The notes: generated by a model from the sequence alone, not told the origin. A stretch of DNA of 64,000 nt from Natronorubrum sulfidifaciens JCM 14089 (GCF_000337735.1 NZ_AOHX01000026.1:131159-195158), one strand, 5' to 3'. Positions 8,905 to 18,351 are shown, numbered from the stretch's first letter. Translations and numbers: made by a program.

Positions 8905-9352
8905 TCGCCGTCTGTACTGGCTTCTGTGTCCGAGGATAGAGATAACCCGAGCGTGCGACCTGCTGTGCTCGGTTAGGTGATCACGAGCGGGTGACTGACC
9001 ACAGGCGCTCGCAGTCCGTTACAGGAGCTCATCCGGAACCCGCCAGTTGTTGGCGAATCCGGAGGACGATCTGACAGCACGCTTCGGCCGTTCCGAAGCG
9101 CAGTCGATGCTATTCGGGGCATGCACTTAAATTTGTTTATTCTAATATAAAAATTAGACTCGGCTAATTACACAATCGGAAACGACCGGGAACGGCTGGC
9201 CAGCGAGCATGAGAGGGACCCACTAACGTCCCCTCGAGCCGCTCGAGGACGGGCGGTAGCAGCAAAGACGAGAACGATCATTGGTCCGGTCGTAACGTTC
9301 CAGTAGTATAAGCGGAAGACGCCATCGAAGACCGCTATCTGACCGAGGACGA
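8905..9352. other. Intergenic region with orphan metal-operator and TATA box
   Basis: About 450 bp without a convincing gene. It contains an AT-rich core (9123-9170) with a TATA-like TAATATAAAAATTAG and the metal-type dyad at 9153-9168. A 49-codon ORF on the minus strand (8973-9122) starts at leaderless distance from a TATA but is Arg/Ser/Pro-rich and unlike its neighbours. A small RNA is an alternative. Confidence 0.5.
9153..9168. promoter_or_regulatory. DtxR-type metal operator, orphan copy
   Basis: ATTAG-ACTCGG-CTAAT. The reverse complement, ATTAGCCGAGTCTAAT, differs from the operator at 12980 by one base. It overlaps a TATA-like element. No credible gene starts close by on either strand. 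Confidence 0.6.
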
Positions 9353-10372
9353 TCAGTCGGCCGTGCGTTCCTCGGCGGATGCATGGATATCGCCCACCGT
9401 TTCTCGACTGGACTGGACTTTTCCGAGGAGAACAGCCCCGACGTAGAGTGCAACGGCGACGAGGACGATCGTCCCGCCGGCTGTCGCCTCGTACTGAAAC
9501 GAGAGTGTGATACCCACGAGTACCGCGAGCTCGGCGAGGATAATCGATGCCAGCAACGCTTCCCGGAAGCTTCGGGCGAGCTGGGCCGCGCCGGCGACTG
9601 GGACGACCAACATCGCTGCGACGAGGATCACGCCCATGATCTGCATCGCGCCGACGACGACCATTGCAGTGAGCATCGTCATGACGCGATTGTACCAGGG
9701 GACGTTGAGGCCGGCGACCCTGGCGGCGGTCTCGTCGAAGGTCACGTACAGCAACTGTTTGTACGTAACCCCGACGACGAGCGTGACGACCAGAAAGAGG
9801 CCGATCAGGATCATCGCGTTCGACCGCGAGACCGTGGCAAGATTGCCGAAGAGGTACTGGTTGATCCCGACGGCGAGCCCACCGGCGTTGAGACTGATCA
9901 GTACGGCCCCGAGTGCGAACCCGGTCGAGAGGACGATCGCCATCGAGACGTCGTTGTAGGCGTCGGTGACCTCCGAAATCAGCTCGATCGCGAGCGCGGC
10001 GATCATCGCGACGACGACGGCGGTGAGATACGGCGAGACACCGACATCGAGGACCGCATTGACGAACAGCCCGACCGCGACGCCGGCGAAGGCCGTGTGT
10101 GCGAGCGCGTCACCGATCAGCGCGAGCTGGCGGTGGACGAGGAAGGTTCCGATCAGCGGTGCCATCACGGCGATCAGGATCCCAACCAGAAACGCCCGGT
10201 GCATAAAGCCGTACTGGAGCATTTCGATTCCAGTAGCGTTGCCGACGGCTGACAGCAGGTCGCTCCAGCGGTCGATGAGCCAGCCGAGGGCATCGGTCGG
10301 CACGCTTGTCACACCGGGAACGCTGACACTATCGACACCCGCGGTCGGCAGCGTCGTCGGTGATGGCGTCAT
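9353..10372 (-). CDS. Metal ABC transporter permease (ZnuB/MntB family)
   Basis: The membrane channel of a zinc/manganese-type ABC importer. The 339-aa protein has about eight to nine hydrophobic helices and the family signature around GDALAHTAFAGVAVG (ABC-3 family). The N-terminal 60 residues are a Thr/Pro/Val-rich extension before the first helix. Its ATG overlaps the stop of the ATPase gene by 4 bp, so both are translated from one message. The operon reads substrate-binding protein, ATPase, permease. Metal specificity (Zn or Mn) cannot be told from the sequence alone. Confidence 0.92.
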   Translation of the reverse strand: MTPSPTTLPTAGVDSVSVPGVTSVPTDALGWLIDRWSDLLSAVGNATGIEMLQYGFMHRAFLVGILIAVMAPLIGTFLVHRQLALIGDALAHTAFAGVAVGLFVNAVLDVGVSPYLTAVVVAMIAALAIELISEVTDAYNDVSMAIVLSTGFALGAVLISLNAGGLAVGINQYLFGNLATVSRSNAMILIGLFLVVTLVVGVTYKQLLYVTFDETAARVAGLNVPWYNRVMTMLTAMVVVGAMQIMGVILVAAMLVVPVAGAAQLARSFREALLASIILAELAVLVGITLSFQYEATAGGTIVLVAVALYVGAVLLGKVQSSRETVGDIHASAEERTAD

Positions 10373-11109
10373 GGCGTCGCCCCCTCCCGTTGCCGGGTAT
10401 TGATGCCGTAGGCTCGCTCGAGTGCGTCGCTGTCGGCGAACTCCGCCGGCGGGCCGTCGAAGTACAGCTCACGGTTGAGACAGAGGACGCGGTCGGTATG
10501 CTCGAGGACGGCCTCAACGTCGTGTTCGACGAGCAGAATGGTCATACCGTCGTCGTTGAGACCGTCGAGCAGGTCGAAGAACGCCCCGACGGACTCGGCG
10601 TCGACGCCGACGGTCGGCTCGTCTAAGACGAGCAGGTCGGCCTCGCCGGCGAGCGCCCGTGCGATGTACGCCCGCTGGCGCTGGCCGCCCGAGAGCTTCG
10701 TAATCTTCCTCTCGGCGAGGTGGTCGATCCCCACCGTCCGGAGCGCCTCTCGCGTGCGCTCGCGGTCGTCAGAGCCGACTCGGCCGAAACCGACGTGGGG
10801 GAACCGTCCCATCAGGACGACTTCCGCGACAGTGATCGGCATCTCCTTCGTGTTCTCGGTGACGTCCTGTGCGACGTAGCCGACGCGGTCGCGGTCGACG
10901 AAGGCTCGAGACGGCCGGCCAAATAGCTCGACGATACCCTGATCGGGTGCGTACAGCCCCAAGATCAACTGGAGGAGCGTACTCTTGCCGGAGCCGTTCG
11001 GGCCGATCACGCCGACGTACTCTCCTTCCTCGACGGAAAATGTCATGTCCTGGACGACAGGGCTTGCGGTGTACCCGAACGAGACGTCCTCGACTGTTAT
11101 GTGTGTCAT
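10369..11109 (-). CDS. Metal ABC transporter ATP-binding protein (ZnuC/MntA family)
   Basis: The ATPase of the metal importer, 246 aa. It shows Walker A GPNGSGKST (about 37-45), ABC signature LSGGQRQRAYIARA, Walker B LLVLDEP, and the H-loop in LLVEHD. It lies 33 bp after the binding-protein gene and overlaps the permease gene by 4 bp, so transcription from the operator at 12226-12241 should cover all three genes. Confidence 0.94.
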   Translation of the reverse strand: MTHITVEDVSFGYTASPVVQDMTFSVEEGEYVGVIGPNGSGKSTLLQLILGLYAPDQGIVELFGRPSRAFVDRDRVGYVAQDVTENTKEMPITVAEVVLMGRFPHVGFGRVGSDDRERTREALRTVGIDHLAERKITKLSGGQRQRAYIARALAGEADLLVLDEPTVGVDAESVGAFFDLLDGLNDDGMTILLVEHDVEAVLEHTDRVLCLNRELYFDGPPAEFADSDALERAYGINTRQREGATP

Positions 11110-11142
11110 TGTAACATGATTCGGTGTCGTGTGTGGATCGTG

Positions 11143-12174
11143 TCAGTCGAAGTTGCGCCACTCCTCGCCGAGGTCCGTCTCCTCCGGATCTGCCGCATCG
11201 AGGGCGATCTCGAACGTCGGCATGTTGATGTTACGGGCGATGTCGAAGTAGCCCCAACCCTGGTCGACCCACTCGTCTTTCGTCCCGGCGTAGGGCGTCA
11301 CGGGGTAGTACGCCTCGGCGTCGGTCTCGTCGACCAGCTGCTTTGCCCAGGAGTTGGGTTCGAAGATCGCCGCCCCGATGTACTGGATGTCGTGTTCGGC
11401 GATCATGTCCTCTGCGTACTGCATATCACTCGTCCGAACGTCGTCCGAGGCGGCGAGGTTCGCGATCAGCGGCTGGATCGTCGCGCCGTAGCGCTGGCCG
11501 AGGTACTCGAAGGCGTTGTGTGCCGCCAGGAAAACGTACTCTCGCTGTGCCCCCTCGAAGATCGCCTCCCACTCGGCGTCCAGTTCGTCTAACTCGCCTT
11601 TGAGCTCGTCGGCGTTGTCGGCGAACTCGCCCTCGTGGTCGGGCACGACTTCCGTGAGTCCGTCCGCGATGTTGTCGACTGCCTGCTTTGCCAGCCCCGG
11701 GTCGAGCCAGAAGTGAGGGTCTTTGCCGCCCTCGATCTCCTCGTCGTCTTCGACGGTCTCGGCGAGGTCGAGCAGTTCGATTCCCTCTCGGGCGTTGACC
11801 AGGTGTGTCCCCGCGTCGTCGTCTTGGACGGTTTCGATCGCTCGATCGGCCCAGGGCTGGAAGTCGGGGCCGACGTGAACGAACGCGTCGGCGTCGACGA
11901 TGTCCTGTGTGATCGACGGGTCCGGCTCCCAGCCGTGGCCGTGGAGACCGACGGGAACGAGGTTGTCGACCGACAACGACGTTCCGTCGGCGATCTGCCG
12001 GGTAAAGTCGTAGAACGTAAAGAACGACGCGACTGCCACGTTCTGGTCGTCGTCCTCCGAGGCATCCCCGAAACACCCGGCTAACCCGGTCGTGAGCGCT
12101 CCCGCACCGAGAGCCGCGAATTTCCTTCGCGATACGCTTCGTGGTCCGTTCCCGTTAGGTGGGTCGGATCTCAT
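11143..12174 (-). CDS. Metal ABC transporter substrate-binding lipoprotein (ZnuA/MntC-like), Tat-exported
   Basis: Extracellular metal-binding protein of the importer, 343 aa. The N-terminus has a twin-arginine motif (SRRKF, R16-R17) and lipobox LAGC with Cys34, so it is probably folded before export and lipid-anchored, the usual haloarchaeal route. Likely metal ligands are His in VGLHGHGWEPDP, His in KDPHFWLDP and His in AAHNAFEY, plus an acidic residue in the C-lobe. An acidic linker (EDDEEIEGGKD) lies between them instead of a long His-rich loop. The first gene of the operon, it has an operator and TATA element just upstream. Confidence 0.92.
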   Translation of the reverse strand: MRSDPPNGNGPRSVSRRKFAALGAGALTTGLAGCFGDASEDDDQNVAVASFFTFYDFTRQIADGTSLSVDNLVPVGLHGHGWEPDPSITQDIVDADAFVHVGPDFQPWADRAIETVQDDDAGTHLVNAREGIELLDLAETVEDDEEIEGGKDPHFWLDPGLAKQAVDNIADGLTEVVPDHEGEFADNADELKGELDELDAEWEAIFEGAQREYVFLAAHNAFEYLGQRYGATIQPLIANLAASDDVRTSDMQYAEDMIAEHDIQYIGAAIFEPNSWAKQLVDETDAEAYYPVTPYAGTKDEWVDQGWGYFDIARNINMPTFEIALDAADPEETDLGEEWRNFD

Positions 12175-12225
12175 ACTACTCCGTTAGAGAAGTCTCCATT
12201 TGAATTTTTGGTTTCTAAATTATAG

Positions 12226-12241
12226 ATTAGCCTTATCTAAT
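12226..12241. promoter_or_regulatory. DtxR-type metal operator of the ABC transporter operon
   Basis: ATTAG-CCTTAT-CTAAT, immediately upstream (minus-strand sense) of a TATA-like CTATAATTTAG and about 50 bp before the binding-protein ATG. It also lies just after the regulator gene. Confidence 0.75.
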
Positions 12242-12253
12242 AGCCTCCTCTCC

Positions 12254-12925
12254 TTATCGTGACGTCGCTCGAGCACTGACGTGCCGTGCGATCTTGGTCG
12301 GTATCGAGACGGAGTCGTCGGCGTCGTCGGGAACGACTTCGAGGATACCGACCGCCGTCACCGCCTCGAGGTATAGCTCCGTCCCCGGCTCGAGTCCGTG
12401 CTCGAACAGGTACTCACGAACGTCGTGGTCACGGTCGGGGACTTGAGCAACGACAACGGTCTCACCGGCTTCGTATTCGGTCAGTGGAGTCTGTACTGAC
12501 TCCTCGCTGACGGTCAGCGCAGTGTCCGGAATCGGATCACCATGGGGATCTGTCGTGGGATCGTCGAGAAACGTCGCCAACCGCGTGGCGAACTCGTCGC
12601 TGACGTGATGCTCGAGCCGGTCCGCTTCCTCGTGTACGTCGGTCCACCGATAGTCGAGATGGTCCGTCAGAAACGTTTCCAGCAGTCGATGTTTCCGCAC
12701 TAGTGTCGTGACGATCTCCTCGCCGTCACCGGTCAGTTCGACGCCCTTGTACGGTGTATGCTCGAGGAGTCCTCGTTCATCGAGTGTGTCGATCATACTC
12801 GAGACGGAGGCGGACGTAACCCCAATCTCGTCAGCGATTTCGACGGTTCGGATCGGGCGTGCATGCTCAGTCTCGAGGGTAGAGATCGCTTTCAGATACT
12901 CCTCTGCGATCGGACTGAGGTCCAT
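12254..12925 (-). CDS. DtxR/IdeR-family metal-dependent transcriptional regulator (SirR-like)
   Basis: A 223-aa metalloregulator: winged helix (about 1-60, AEEYLKAI ... VTSASVSSMIDTLDERGLL), metal-binding/dimerisation domain with HRLLETFL and the HHVSDE stretch (60-125), and a C-terminal FeoA/SH3-like domain (about 145-215). Such proteins repress metal uptake genes when Fe or Mn is bound. It is followed in the same direction by the transporter operon, with an operator between them, and has its own operator upstream at 12980-12995, so self-repression is likely. The N-terminus MDLSPIAEEYLKAI is the family's typical start. Confidence 0.93.
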   Translation of the reverse strand: MDLSPIAEEYLKAISTLETEHARPIRTVEIADEIGVTSASVSSMIDTLDERGLLEHTPYKGVELTGDGEEIVTTLVRKHRLLETFLTDHLDYRWTDVHEEADRLEHHVSDEFATRLATFLDDPTTDPHGDPIPDTALTVSEESVQTPLTEYEAGETVVVAQVPDRDHDVREYLFEHGLEPGTELYLEAVTAVGILEVVPDDADDSVSIPTKIARHVSARATSR

Positions 12926-12979
12926 CAGCTAGCAAGTGTAGTCCTAATTGTTAATAAGTTTGTGGATTAAAACACTAAT

Positions 12980-12995
12980 ATTAGCCTAGTCTAAT
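12980..12995. promoter_or_regulatory. DtxR-type metal operator upstream of the regulator gene
   Basis: ATTAG-CCTAGT-CTAAT, about 55 bp upstream of the regulator ATG, next to AT-rich promoter sequence. It matches the copies at 12226 and 9153. Confidence 0.72.
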
Positions 12996-13233
12996 TATCC
13001 TCACGGACGCGAAGACAGCATCGAGTTCGTCCACTCCCGGCTGTGATCTCGAATCTGACATCGACAACTGTTCACACGGCTACCCGGAGGTACTGACGCC
13101 GGAGGGGTCCGACCTATCGGTGTTTCACCAAGGGACGATGATCGATTCTCCTGGAGCCCACCCGGTTCGGATGGCGATTGGATTCGGAGCCCCAACTCGA
13201 AACGTTATAGCACGTGCTGGCGCTAGGCCCGCC

Positions 13234-14046
13234 ATGCTCACCTTCATCGGTCTCGGCCTCTACGACGAACGATCGATCACCGTCGAGGGCCAGGAGGCGC
13301 TTCGCAACGCCGACCGCGCCTACGCCGAGTTCTACACCAGTAACCTGATCGGGACGACCGTCGACGACCTCGAGGCCCACCACGACGTCGACATCGAGGT
13401 TCGCGACCGCGCGGGCGTCGAACAACACCCCGAGGACATCCTCGCGGCGGCCGAAGCCGAGAACGTCGCCTTCCTCACCGCGGGCGATACGATGATCTCG
13501 ACGACCCACGTCGACCTTCGGTTGCGCGCCCACGAGCGCGGTATCGAGACGCGGGTGATCCACGGCGTCACAGCTCAGACGGCCACGAGTGCGCTAACCG
13601 GACTCCAGAACTATCGCTTCGGGAAGGCGACGACGCTGCCGTTCCCCTATGCACACGGCGCTGACGGGCTTCCCGCGAGCGTAACGAGAACGATCGACGA
13701 CAACCGCGAGGACGGCCTGCACACCGTCGTCTATCTCGACATCAAAGTGGACAACGACGCCGCGACGAACCGTCTCGAGGGAGACGAGACGGTTGAAGAG
13801 TACATGACTGCCGACGTGGCCGCGGACCTACTCGCCGAGGAGTACCCCGACCTCGTCGGCGTCGTCGTCGCCCGCGCGGGCAGCCCGGACCCGCTCGTCG
13901 AGGCCGATACGATGACCGCCCTCGCCAAGCGCGAGTTCGGCGACCCGCTGCACCTGCTCGTCGTTCCTGGCGACTGTCACTTGCTCGAGGCCGACGCGCT
14001 GGTCGAACTCGCCGGCGTCGATCGAGCCGATCTCGACGTCGTCTGA
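13234..14046 (+). CDS. dphB: Diphthine synthase DphB
   Basis: Methylates the modified histidine of elongation factor aEF2 (diphthamide pathway) using SAM. The 270-aa protein starts MLTFIGLGLYDERSIT, the family's conserved N-terminus, and shows the tetrapyrrole-methylase-like segments FLTAGDTMISTTH and VIHGVTAQTATSALTGL. ATG 13234 is chosen over upstream in-frame starts because it gives the canonical N-terminus. It is transcribed away from the metal regulator and is not in an operon. Confidence 0.95.
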   Translation: MLTFIGLGLYDERSITVEGQEALRNADRAYAEFYTSNLIGTTVDDLEAHHDVDIEVRDRAGVEQHPEDILAAAEAENVAFLTAGDTMISTTHVDLRLRAHERGIETRVIHGVTAQTATSALTGLQNYRFGKATTLPFPYAHGADGLPASVTRTIDDNREDGLHTVVYLDIKVDNDAATNRLEGDETVEEYMTADVAADLLAEEYPDLVGVVVARAGSPDPLVEADTMTALAKREFGDPLHLLVVPGDCHLLEADALVELAGVDRADLDVV

Positions 14047-14247
14047 GCCGAACAACCGTTCGACCGAGCGGTTTTCAGGCCAGATCGACCGGAACGGAGC
14101 CGATTCTGAACGCGCCAAAAACAGTCGTGAACGGCGCTTAACACCCCACTAAGCGATTGTATCTAATTTTGGGAGTGGCGAGTTCGGGTGACAGTCAGTT
14201 TAACGACTCTATTAACAAGTACACCGGCTGGGACGACTCCGGTAAGG

Positions 14248-16158
14248 ATGAACGACGAACGCAACTCGAGCGATGGGCGCTCTCGACGATGGCTGTTGAC
14301 CACGGCCGGAGTGACATCGGCTGCGCTGGCGGGCTGTACGGACTTCCTCTCGGAGGCGGACTCCGTGGCGGATGGAGTTACCTCACAGGGCGGTGACGAC
14401 GAGAGCGGCGCTGGCGCCGCCAGCGGCTCGATTCGCTGGCCCGCGATCGACGAGGGCGAATCGCTCTCCGACTTCGAGGATCTCAACGAGTGGAACGCCT
14501 GGAAGACCGACCTCTCAGCTGCGCCGGACGAGGCGCGGATCGGCACGCAGGCGGCCGTCATCGAGAGCGACGAGCGAGAAGCCAGTATCAACCTCCGCTT
14601 CCCCGACGGGCTCGACCTCCGTGAGTGGGACACATCGCTTGCGGTCAAGCCGGAAAACGCAACCCGGATCGTCGTCGAATTCCTCGCACCGGATCGAGAG
14701 GCACGACTCAACACCGTTCGAACGATTCCCGACGAGTTCGACGGCTGGTTCCGCCTCGACTGTGGCTACGAGCACAAGCCGGAGGGCGAGCCGGATCTGT
14801 CGAACGTCACCCGCATCAACATCGTGGCGGTGGGGCCAGAAGACGGGAAAACGAGAGTGCTCGTCGACGACCTCCGTCGAACCACGGGAGCCGACAACGG
14901 CAAAGCGATTCTGGCGTTCTACGGCGGCCACGACTCCCACTACGACATCGCCGCGGAGCTGCTCGAAGAACGCGGCTGGGCGGCGGCAGCCGCTATCAGC
15001 CCCGACCGAATCGGTGATCAGGGTCGGATGGGACAGCGCCAACTCCACGAGCTTCAGGATCGTGGCTGGGACATCTGCTCGTATCCGCGTGTCTCGATGG
15101 CCCTGCCGGAGATGCCCGAAAGCCGACAGCAACAGGTCCTCGAGACCAACCGCGATCTACTCGAGTCGGCGGGCTTCGAAGACGGCGCACGACATCTGTT
15201 TATCCCCGAGGACCGAATGGATGCGACGACCAACGAACTCATCAGGGACGTCTACGACTCGGCCTTTCTCTTTGGTTCCTGTACGGCCGGCATCCCTCCG
15301 ACCGGGATGCACACGATCCCGCTGATCTGGGGGCCTGCGCTTCACAACGGCGTGCGTCGCCACATCAACCTCGCCGATCAGTATCAGGTCCTCACCGTGC
15401 TTCGAATCCCGCGGATCGTCGATGAGGAGGACGTCCACCCCGACGCGAACCGGATGTCGCTCGATGACTTCGAACACCTACTCAACCACCTCGAGCACCG
15501 CGGACTCGACGTCATCACACCGTCGGATCTCGTCGACGGGACGTTCGAGAGCGACGACGACGGTGACGAGACGTTTAATGACGGTCGGCCGGAGGGGACG
15601 ATCCTCGAGGCAGGCCAATCCCACGCGTTCGAAGGGTCGGGATCGTCCGAGTCGCTGACGATCGACCTCGACGACGGCGTTCTCAGTGCGAGTTTCTCTC
15701 ACAACGGCGACGGCGACTTTACCGTCGATCTGATCGCGACGGGCGACGGTCGCGACGACTCGCTGGTGACCACGTCCGGGATCACCGCCGGCGAGTCGAT
15801 CGCCGCGGTCGAAAGCGGAACGTACCGACTCGAGGTCGACACGGACAGCACGTGGTCGATCGACCTCTATCAACCCGAGGTGCACGCCGACGACCTCGAC
15901 TCGCTCCCGGTCGAGGCACGCGGCTCGGGGTCGGGCTTCGTCGGCCCGATCTGGACCGACAGCGACGTCAGACTCGAGGTGACCCACGACGGCGACGGCG
16001 ACTTCATCGTCGACGGCTACGGTGCCGACGGCAGCATGGAGTCGATCGTCAACCAGACCGGCACGGTCGACAACTCGCGATCGTACCGCGCCGGTGGGGC
16101 CGTCTGGCTCAACATCGAAGCCACCGGTGACTGGACGCTCGAGGTCACCGACAGCTGA
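14248..16158 (+). CDS. Tat-exported lipoprotein with polysaccharide deacetylase-like domain and two C-terminal beta domains
   Basis: A 636-aa secreted protein. It has a twin-arginine signal (SRRWLL, R13-R14) and lipobox ALAGC with Cys30. Residues of about 60-210 look like a beta-sandwich/concanavalin-type region. About 215-430 resembles a NodB-type polysaccharide deacetylase (LAFYGGHDSHYDIAAELLEE ... LHELQDRGWDICSYPR), but the usual catalytic DDG of motif 1 is replaced by GGHDSH. Two tandem beta-rich repeats follow, each with an HxGDGDF motif (HNGDGDFTVD, HDGDGDFIVD). It probably acts on cell-surface or extracellular glycans, though activity is uncertain. ATG 14248 is chosen because it gives a clean Tat signal. 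Confidence 0.8.
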   Translation: MNDERNSSDGRSRRWLLTTAGVTSAALAGCTDFLSEADSVADGVTSQGGDDESGAGAASGSIRWPAIDEGESLSDFEDLNEWNAWKTDLSAAPDEARIGTQAAVIESDEREASINLRFPDGLDLREWDTSLAVKPENATRIVVEFLAPDREARLNTVRTIPDEFDGWFRLDCGYEHKPEGEPDLSNVTRINIVAVGPEDGKTRVLVDDLRRTTGADNGKAILAFYGGHDSHYDIAAELLEERGWAAAAAISPDRIGDQGRMGQRQLHELQDRGWDICSYPRVSMALPEMPESRQQQVLETNRDLLESAGFEDGARHLFIPEDRMDATTNELIRDVYDSAFLFGSCTAGIPPTGMHTIPLIWGPALHNGVRRHINLADQYQVLTVLRIPRIVDEEDVHPDANRMSLDDFEHLLNHLEHRGLDVITPSDLVDGTFESDDDGDETFNDGRPEGTILEAGQSHAFEGSGSSESLTIDLDDGVLSASFSHNGDGDFTVDLIATGDGRDDSLVTTSGITAGESIAAVESGTYRLEVDTDSTWSIDLYQPEVHADDLDSLPVEARGSGSGFVGPIWTDSDVRLEVTHDGDGDFIVDGYGADGSMESIVNQTGTVDNSRSYRAGGAVWLNIEATGDWTLEVTDS

Positions 16159-16167
16159 GCGAACTGC

Positions 16168-17253
16168 TCACCCCTCGAGCACCGTCTCGAGTCGGTCCAG
16201 AAACTCGCCGGGCACCTCGAGGTGTGGCGTGTGGCCTGTGTTGGCGAAGACGACCTCCTCGAACTCGCCGCCAGCGTCGGCGTAGGACTCGAGGACGGCC
16301 CGCGTCTGGTCGACCATCGGCTGGGGCGGGAAAACGTCCTCGCCGGGCCACTCCGGCATCGCACCCATCTCACCCAGCGTGCCCGCGTCGAACAGCGACT
16401 CGTTGGAGACGATCTGATCCGACGCGCCGCGAATCCAGGTGATCGGTGGTTTCCGGTCGGGGTCGATTTCGGTGATCGACTCGAGCGAGCAGTACTTCGG
16501 CGAAATCGCGTTGTTGACGCCAGTGTCGCCCGGCGCGACGCCGGGCCAGTTCTCGCTCGGCGTCGCGTCGCCCGGATAGTTCTCGTCGCCGGTGGCCGTA
16601 TCGAGCATGCCGGTCAGATACGATTCCTCCCGCTCCGCGTCGAACTCGTGAGTCGGATTGACGTAGTACGTTCGCAACACCTTTCGCGGGGACGACTCCC
16701 CACCCTCGCTGCGGTCGCGGTCCGCGAGGCCGGCGACGAACTCGTCGTTACCGAGGCCGCCGCCGGAGCCGGCGTAATCGTCGAAACAGGGCGTTCCCTC
16801 GAGGTCTTTCGTTCCGCCGAAGCCATAGGGCGAGAGCGGGTTGATGAGGACGAGCGAGTCGACCGCGTCGGGATTATCGATCGTGTATCGCATCGCGACC
16901 CCGCCACCGTTCGACCAGCCGACGAGCGTCAGCGGCGGGTCGGGCTCGAGGTCGGCGAGCAGCGCCTGAAGATCGCCCGCGAAATCGCCGAGCCCGTTCG
17001 TCGCATCGACTGGCTTTCGCTCCGAATCGCCGTACCCTCGCAGGTCGGGGGCGATCGCCCGATACCGGGCTGGCAGATTGGCCACGAGATCCTCGAAAAA
17101 CCGCGAGGAAGAGACGTTGCCGTGGAGGAAGACGACGGTGCCATCTATTTCGGTCGACTCGCTTTGGCCACCCGACTCGAGGAGATGCGTCTCGAGTCGG
17201 TCGGTGTCGATGATACGTGAGCTGACGCCAGCGAGGGTGTCGTCTCGAGTCAT
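16168..17253 (-). CDS. Alpha/beta-hydrolase fold protein
   Basis: A 361-aa alpha/beta hydrolase. The oxyanion segment FLHGNVSS is at about 43-50, the nucleophile elbow is GWSNGG, the acid is probably the Asp of RGASDQIV, and the catalytic His is in NTGHTPHLEVPGE. A long insertion between strands 6 and 7 (GGLGNDEFVAGL ... ENYPGDATPS) forms an enlarged lid. It may be an esterase, lipase or epoxide-hydrolase-type enzyme; substrate unknown. No signal peptide is seen, so it is cytoplasmic. Convergent with the deacetylase-like gene, with only 9 bp between stops. Confidence 0.85.
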   Translation of the reverse strand: MTRDDTLAGVSSRIIDTDRLETHLLESGGQSESTEIDGTVVFLHGNVSSSRFFEDLVANLPARYRAIAPDLRGYGDSERKPVDATNGLGDFAGDLQALLADLEPDPPLTLVGWSNGGGVAMRYTIDNPDAVDSLVLINPLSPYGFGGTKDLEGTPCFDDYAGSGGGLGNDEFVAGLADRDRSEGGESSPRKVLRTYYVNPTHEFDAEREESYLTGMLDTATGDENYPGDATPSENWPGVAPGDTGVNNAISPKYCSLESITEIDPDRKPPITWIRGASDQIVSNESLFDAGTLGEMGAMPEWPGEDVFPPQPMVDQTRAVLESYADAGGEFEEVVFANTGHTPHLEVPGEFLDRLETVLEG

Positions 17254-17370
17254 GGGCAGGCGCTACCACGTGGCCCGTTATAACTGTAAGCCGGCTGACT
17301 GTCAGCGCAGTTAGACTGGTTGAAAAACGACCGCAGCGACGACCGATTCTGACCGTGGTGACGCGGTGTC

Positions 17371-18351
17371 TTACAGTCGGTCGACGATCGCGTCCGTCAC
17401 GTCCGCCGTCGAGGCGTCGCCGCCCAGATCAGCCGTTCGTGGGCCCTCCTCGAGCGTGGCCTCGACGGCTTCGTTGATGGCGTCGGCGGCCTCGTCGTAA
17501 CCGAGGTACTCGACCATCATCGCGGCGGAGATGATCGCCGCGGCCGGGTTCGCGACGCCCTCGCCGGCGATGTCGGGTGCGGTGCCGTGGACGGGTTCGA
17601 ACAGGGCGCGCTCGGTGCCGACGTTGGCGCTGGGCAGGAGGCCGAGCCCGCCGACGAGACCGGCTGCGAGGTCCGAGAGGACGTCGCCCGCGAGGTTCGG
17701 ACAGACGACGACGTCGAACTGCTCGGGGTCGAGACAGACGTGCGTCGCGAAGGCGTCCATCAGCACTTCATCAGTCTCGACGCCGTGCTCGTCGGCGACC
17801 TCGGCGACGGTATCGCGGAACAGGCCGTCGGTCTCGCGCATGACGTTTGCCTTGTGGACGATCGTGAAGCCGTCGTGGTCGTCTGTGTCGACGTAGTCAC
17901 AGGCGAACTCGGCGAGCTCTCTCGAGGCAGACTCGGTGACGACGCGGGTCAGCGTCGAGACGTCGTCGGTCAGGCGGTCCTCGTGGCCCGAGTAGACGCC
18001 CTCCGTGTTCTCTCGCAGGAAGACCAGATCCGTCTCGGGACGGACGGCGTCGATGCCGGGATACGCCTTCGCGGGTCGGATGTTGACGAACGAGCCGACT
18101 GCATCCCGAAGCGGCAGAATGACGTCGGCCGCCGTCTCGCCGGCCGCACCGAACAGCGTCGCGTCGGCCGAGGCCGCCAGCTCGTAGGTCTCCTCGGGCA
18201 GCGCCTCGCCGGTTGCTTCTTTGACCGCGTCGCCAGCGTCGGCTTCGACGAACTCGAAGTCGATGTCGAGCGCCTCGAGGACCTCGATCGCGGCTGGTGT
18301 GACTTCCTGTCCGATTCCGTCGCCAGGGATGACGGCGATTTCGTGAGTCAT
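17371..18351 (-). CDS. leuB: 3-isopropylmalate dehydrogenase LeuB
   Basis: Oxidises and decarboxylates 3-isopropylmalate in leucine synthesis (and the methyl-analogue in a citramalate route). The 326-aa protein starts [17 protein letters not shown] and shows the family segments [11 protein letters not shown], the Lys in VHKANVMR and the metal site/coenzyme loop [14 protein letters not shown] and [13 protein letters not shown]. An in-frame upstream extension to 18405 is ignored because [10 protein letters not shown] is the conserved start. It is the last gene of the minus-strand leu/ilv locus, but two membrane-protein genes separate it from leuD. Confidence 0.94.
   Translation of the reverse strand: MTHEIAVIPGDGIGQEVTPAAIEVLEALDIDFEFVEADAGDAVKEATGEALPEETYELAASADATLFGAAGETAADVILPLRDAVGSFVNIRPAKAYPGIDAVRPETDLVFLRENTEGVYSGHEDRLTDDVSTLTRVVTESASRELAEFACDYVDTDDHDGFTIVHKANVMRETDGLFRDTVAEVADEHGVETDEVLMDAFATHVCLDPEQFDVVVCPNLAGDVLSDLAAGLVGGLGLLPSANVGTERALFEPVHGTAPDIAGEGVANPAAAIISAAMMVEYLGYDEAADAINEAVEATLEEGPRTADLGGDASTADVTDAIVDRL

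Noticed and set aside
8973..9122. 49-codon ORF on the minus strand below the orphan operator
   Set aside because: It starts at leaderless distance from a TATA box, but its Arg/Ser/Pro-rich composition is unlike a haloarchaeal protein. It is kept only as an alternative to a small RNA.
9223..9453. 76-aa frame on the minus strand overlapping the permease 3' end
   Set aside because: Basic, Ser/Arg-rich and out of frame with the permease; a shadow frame.
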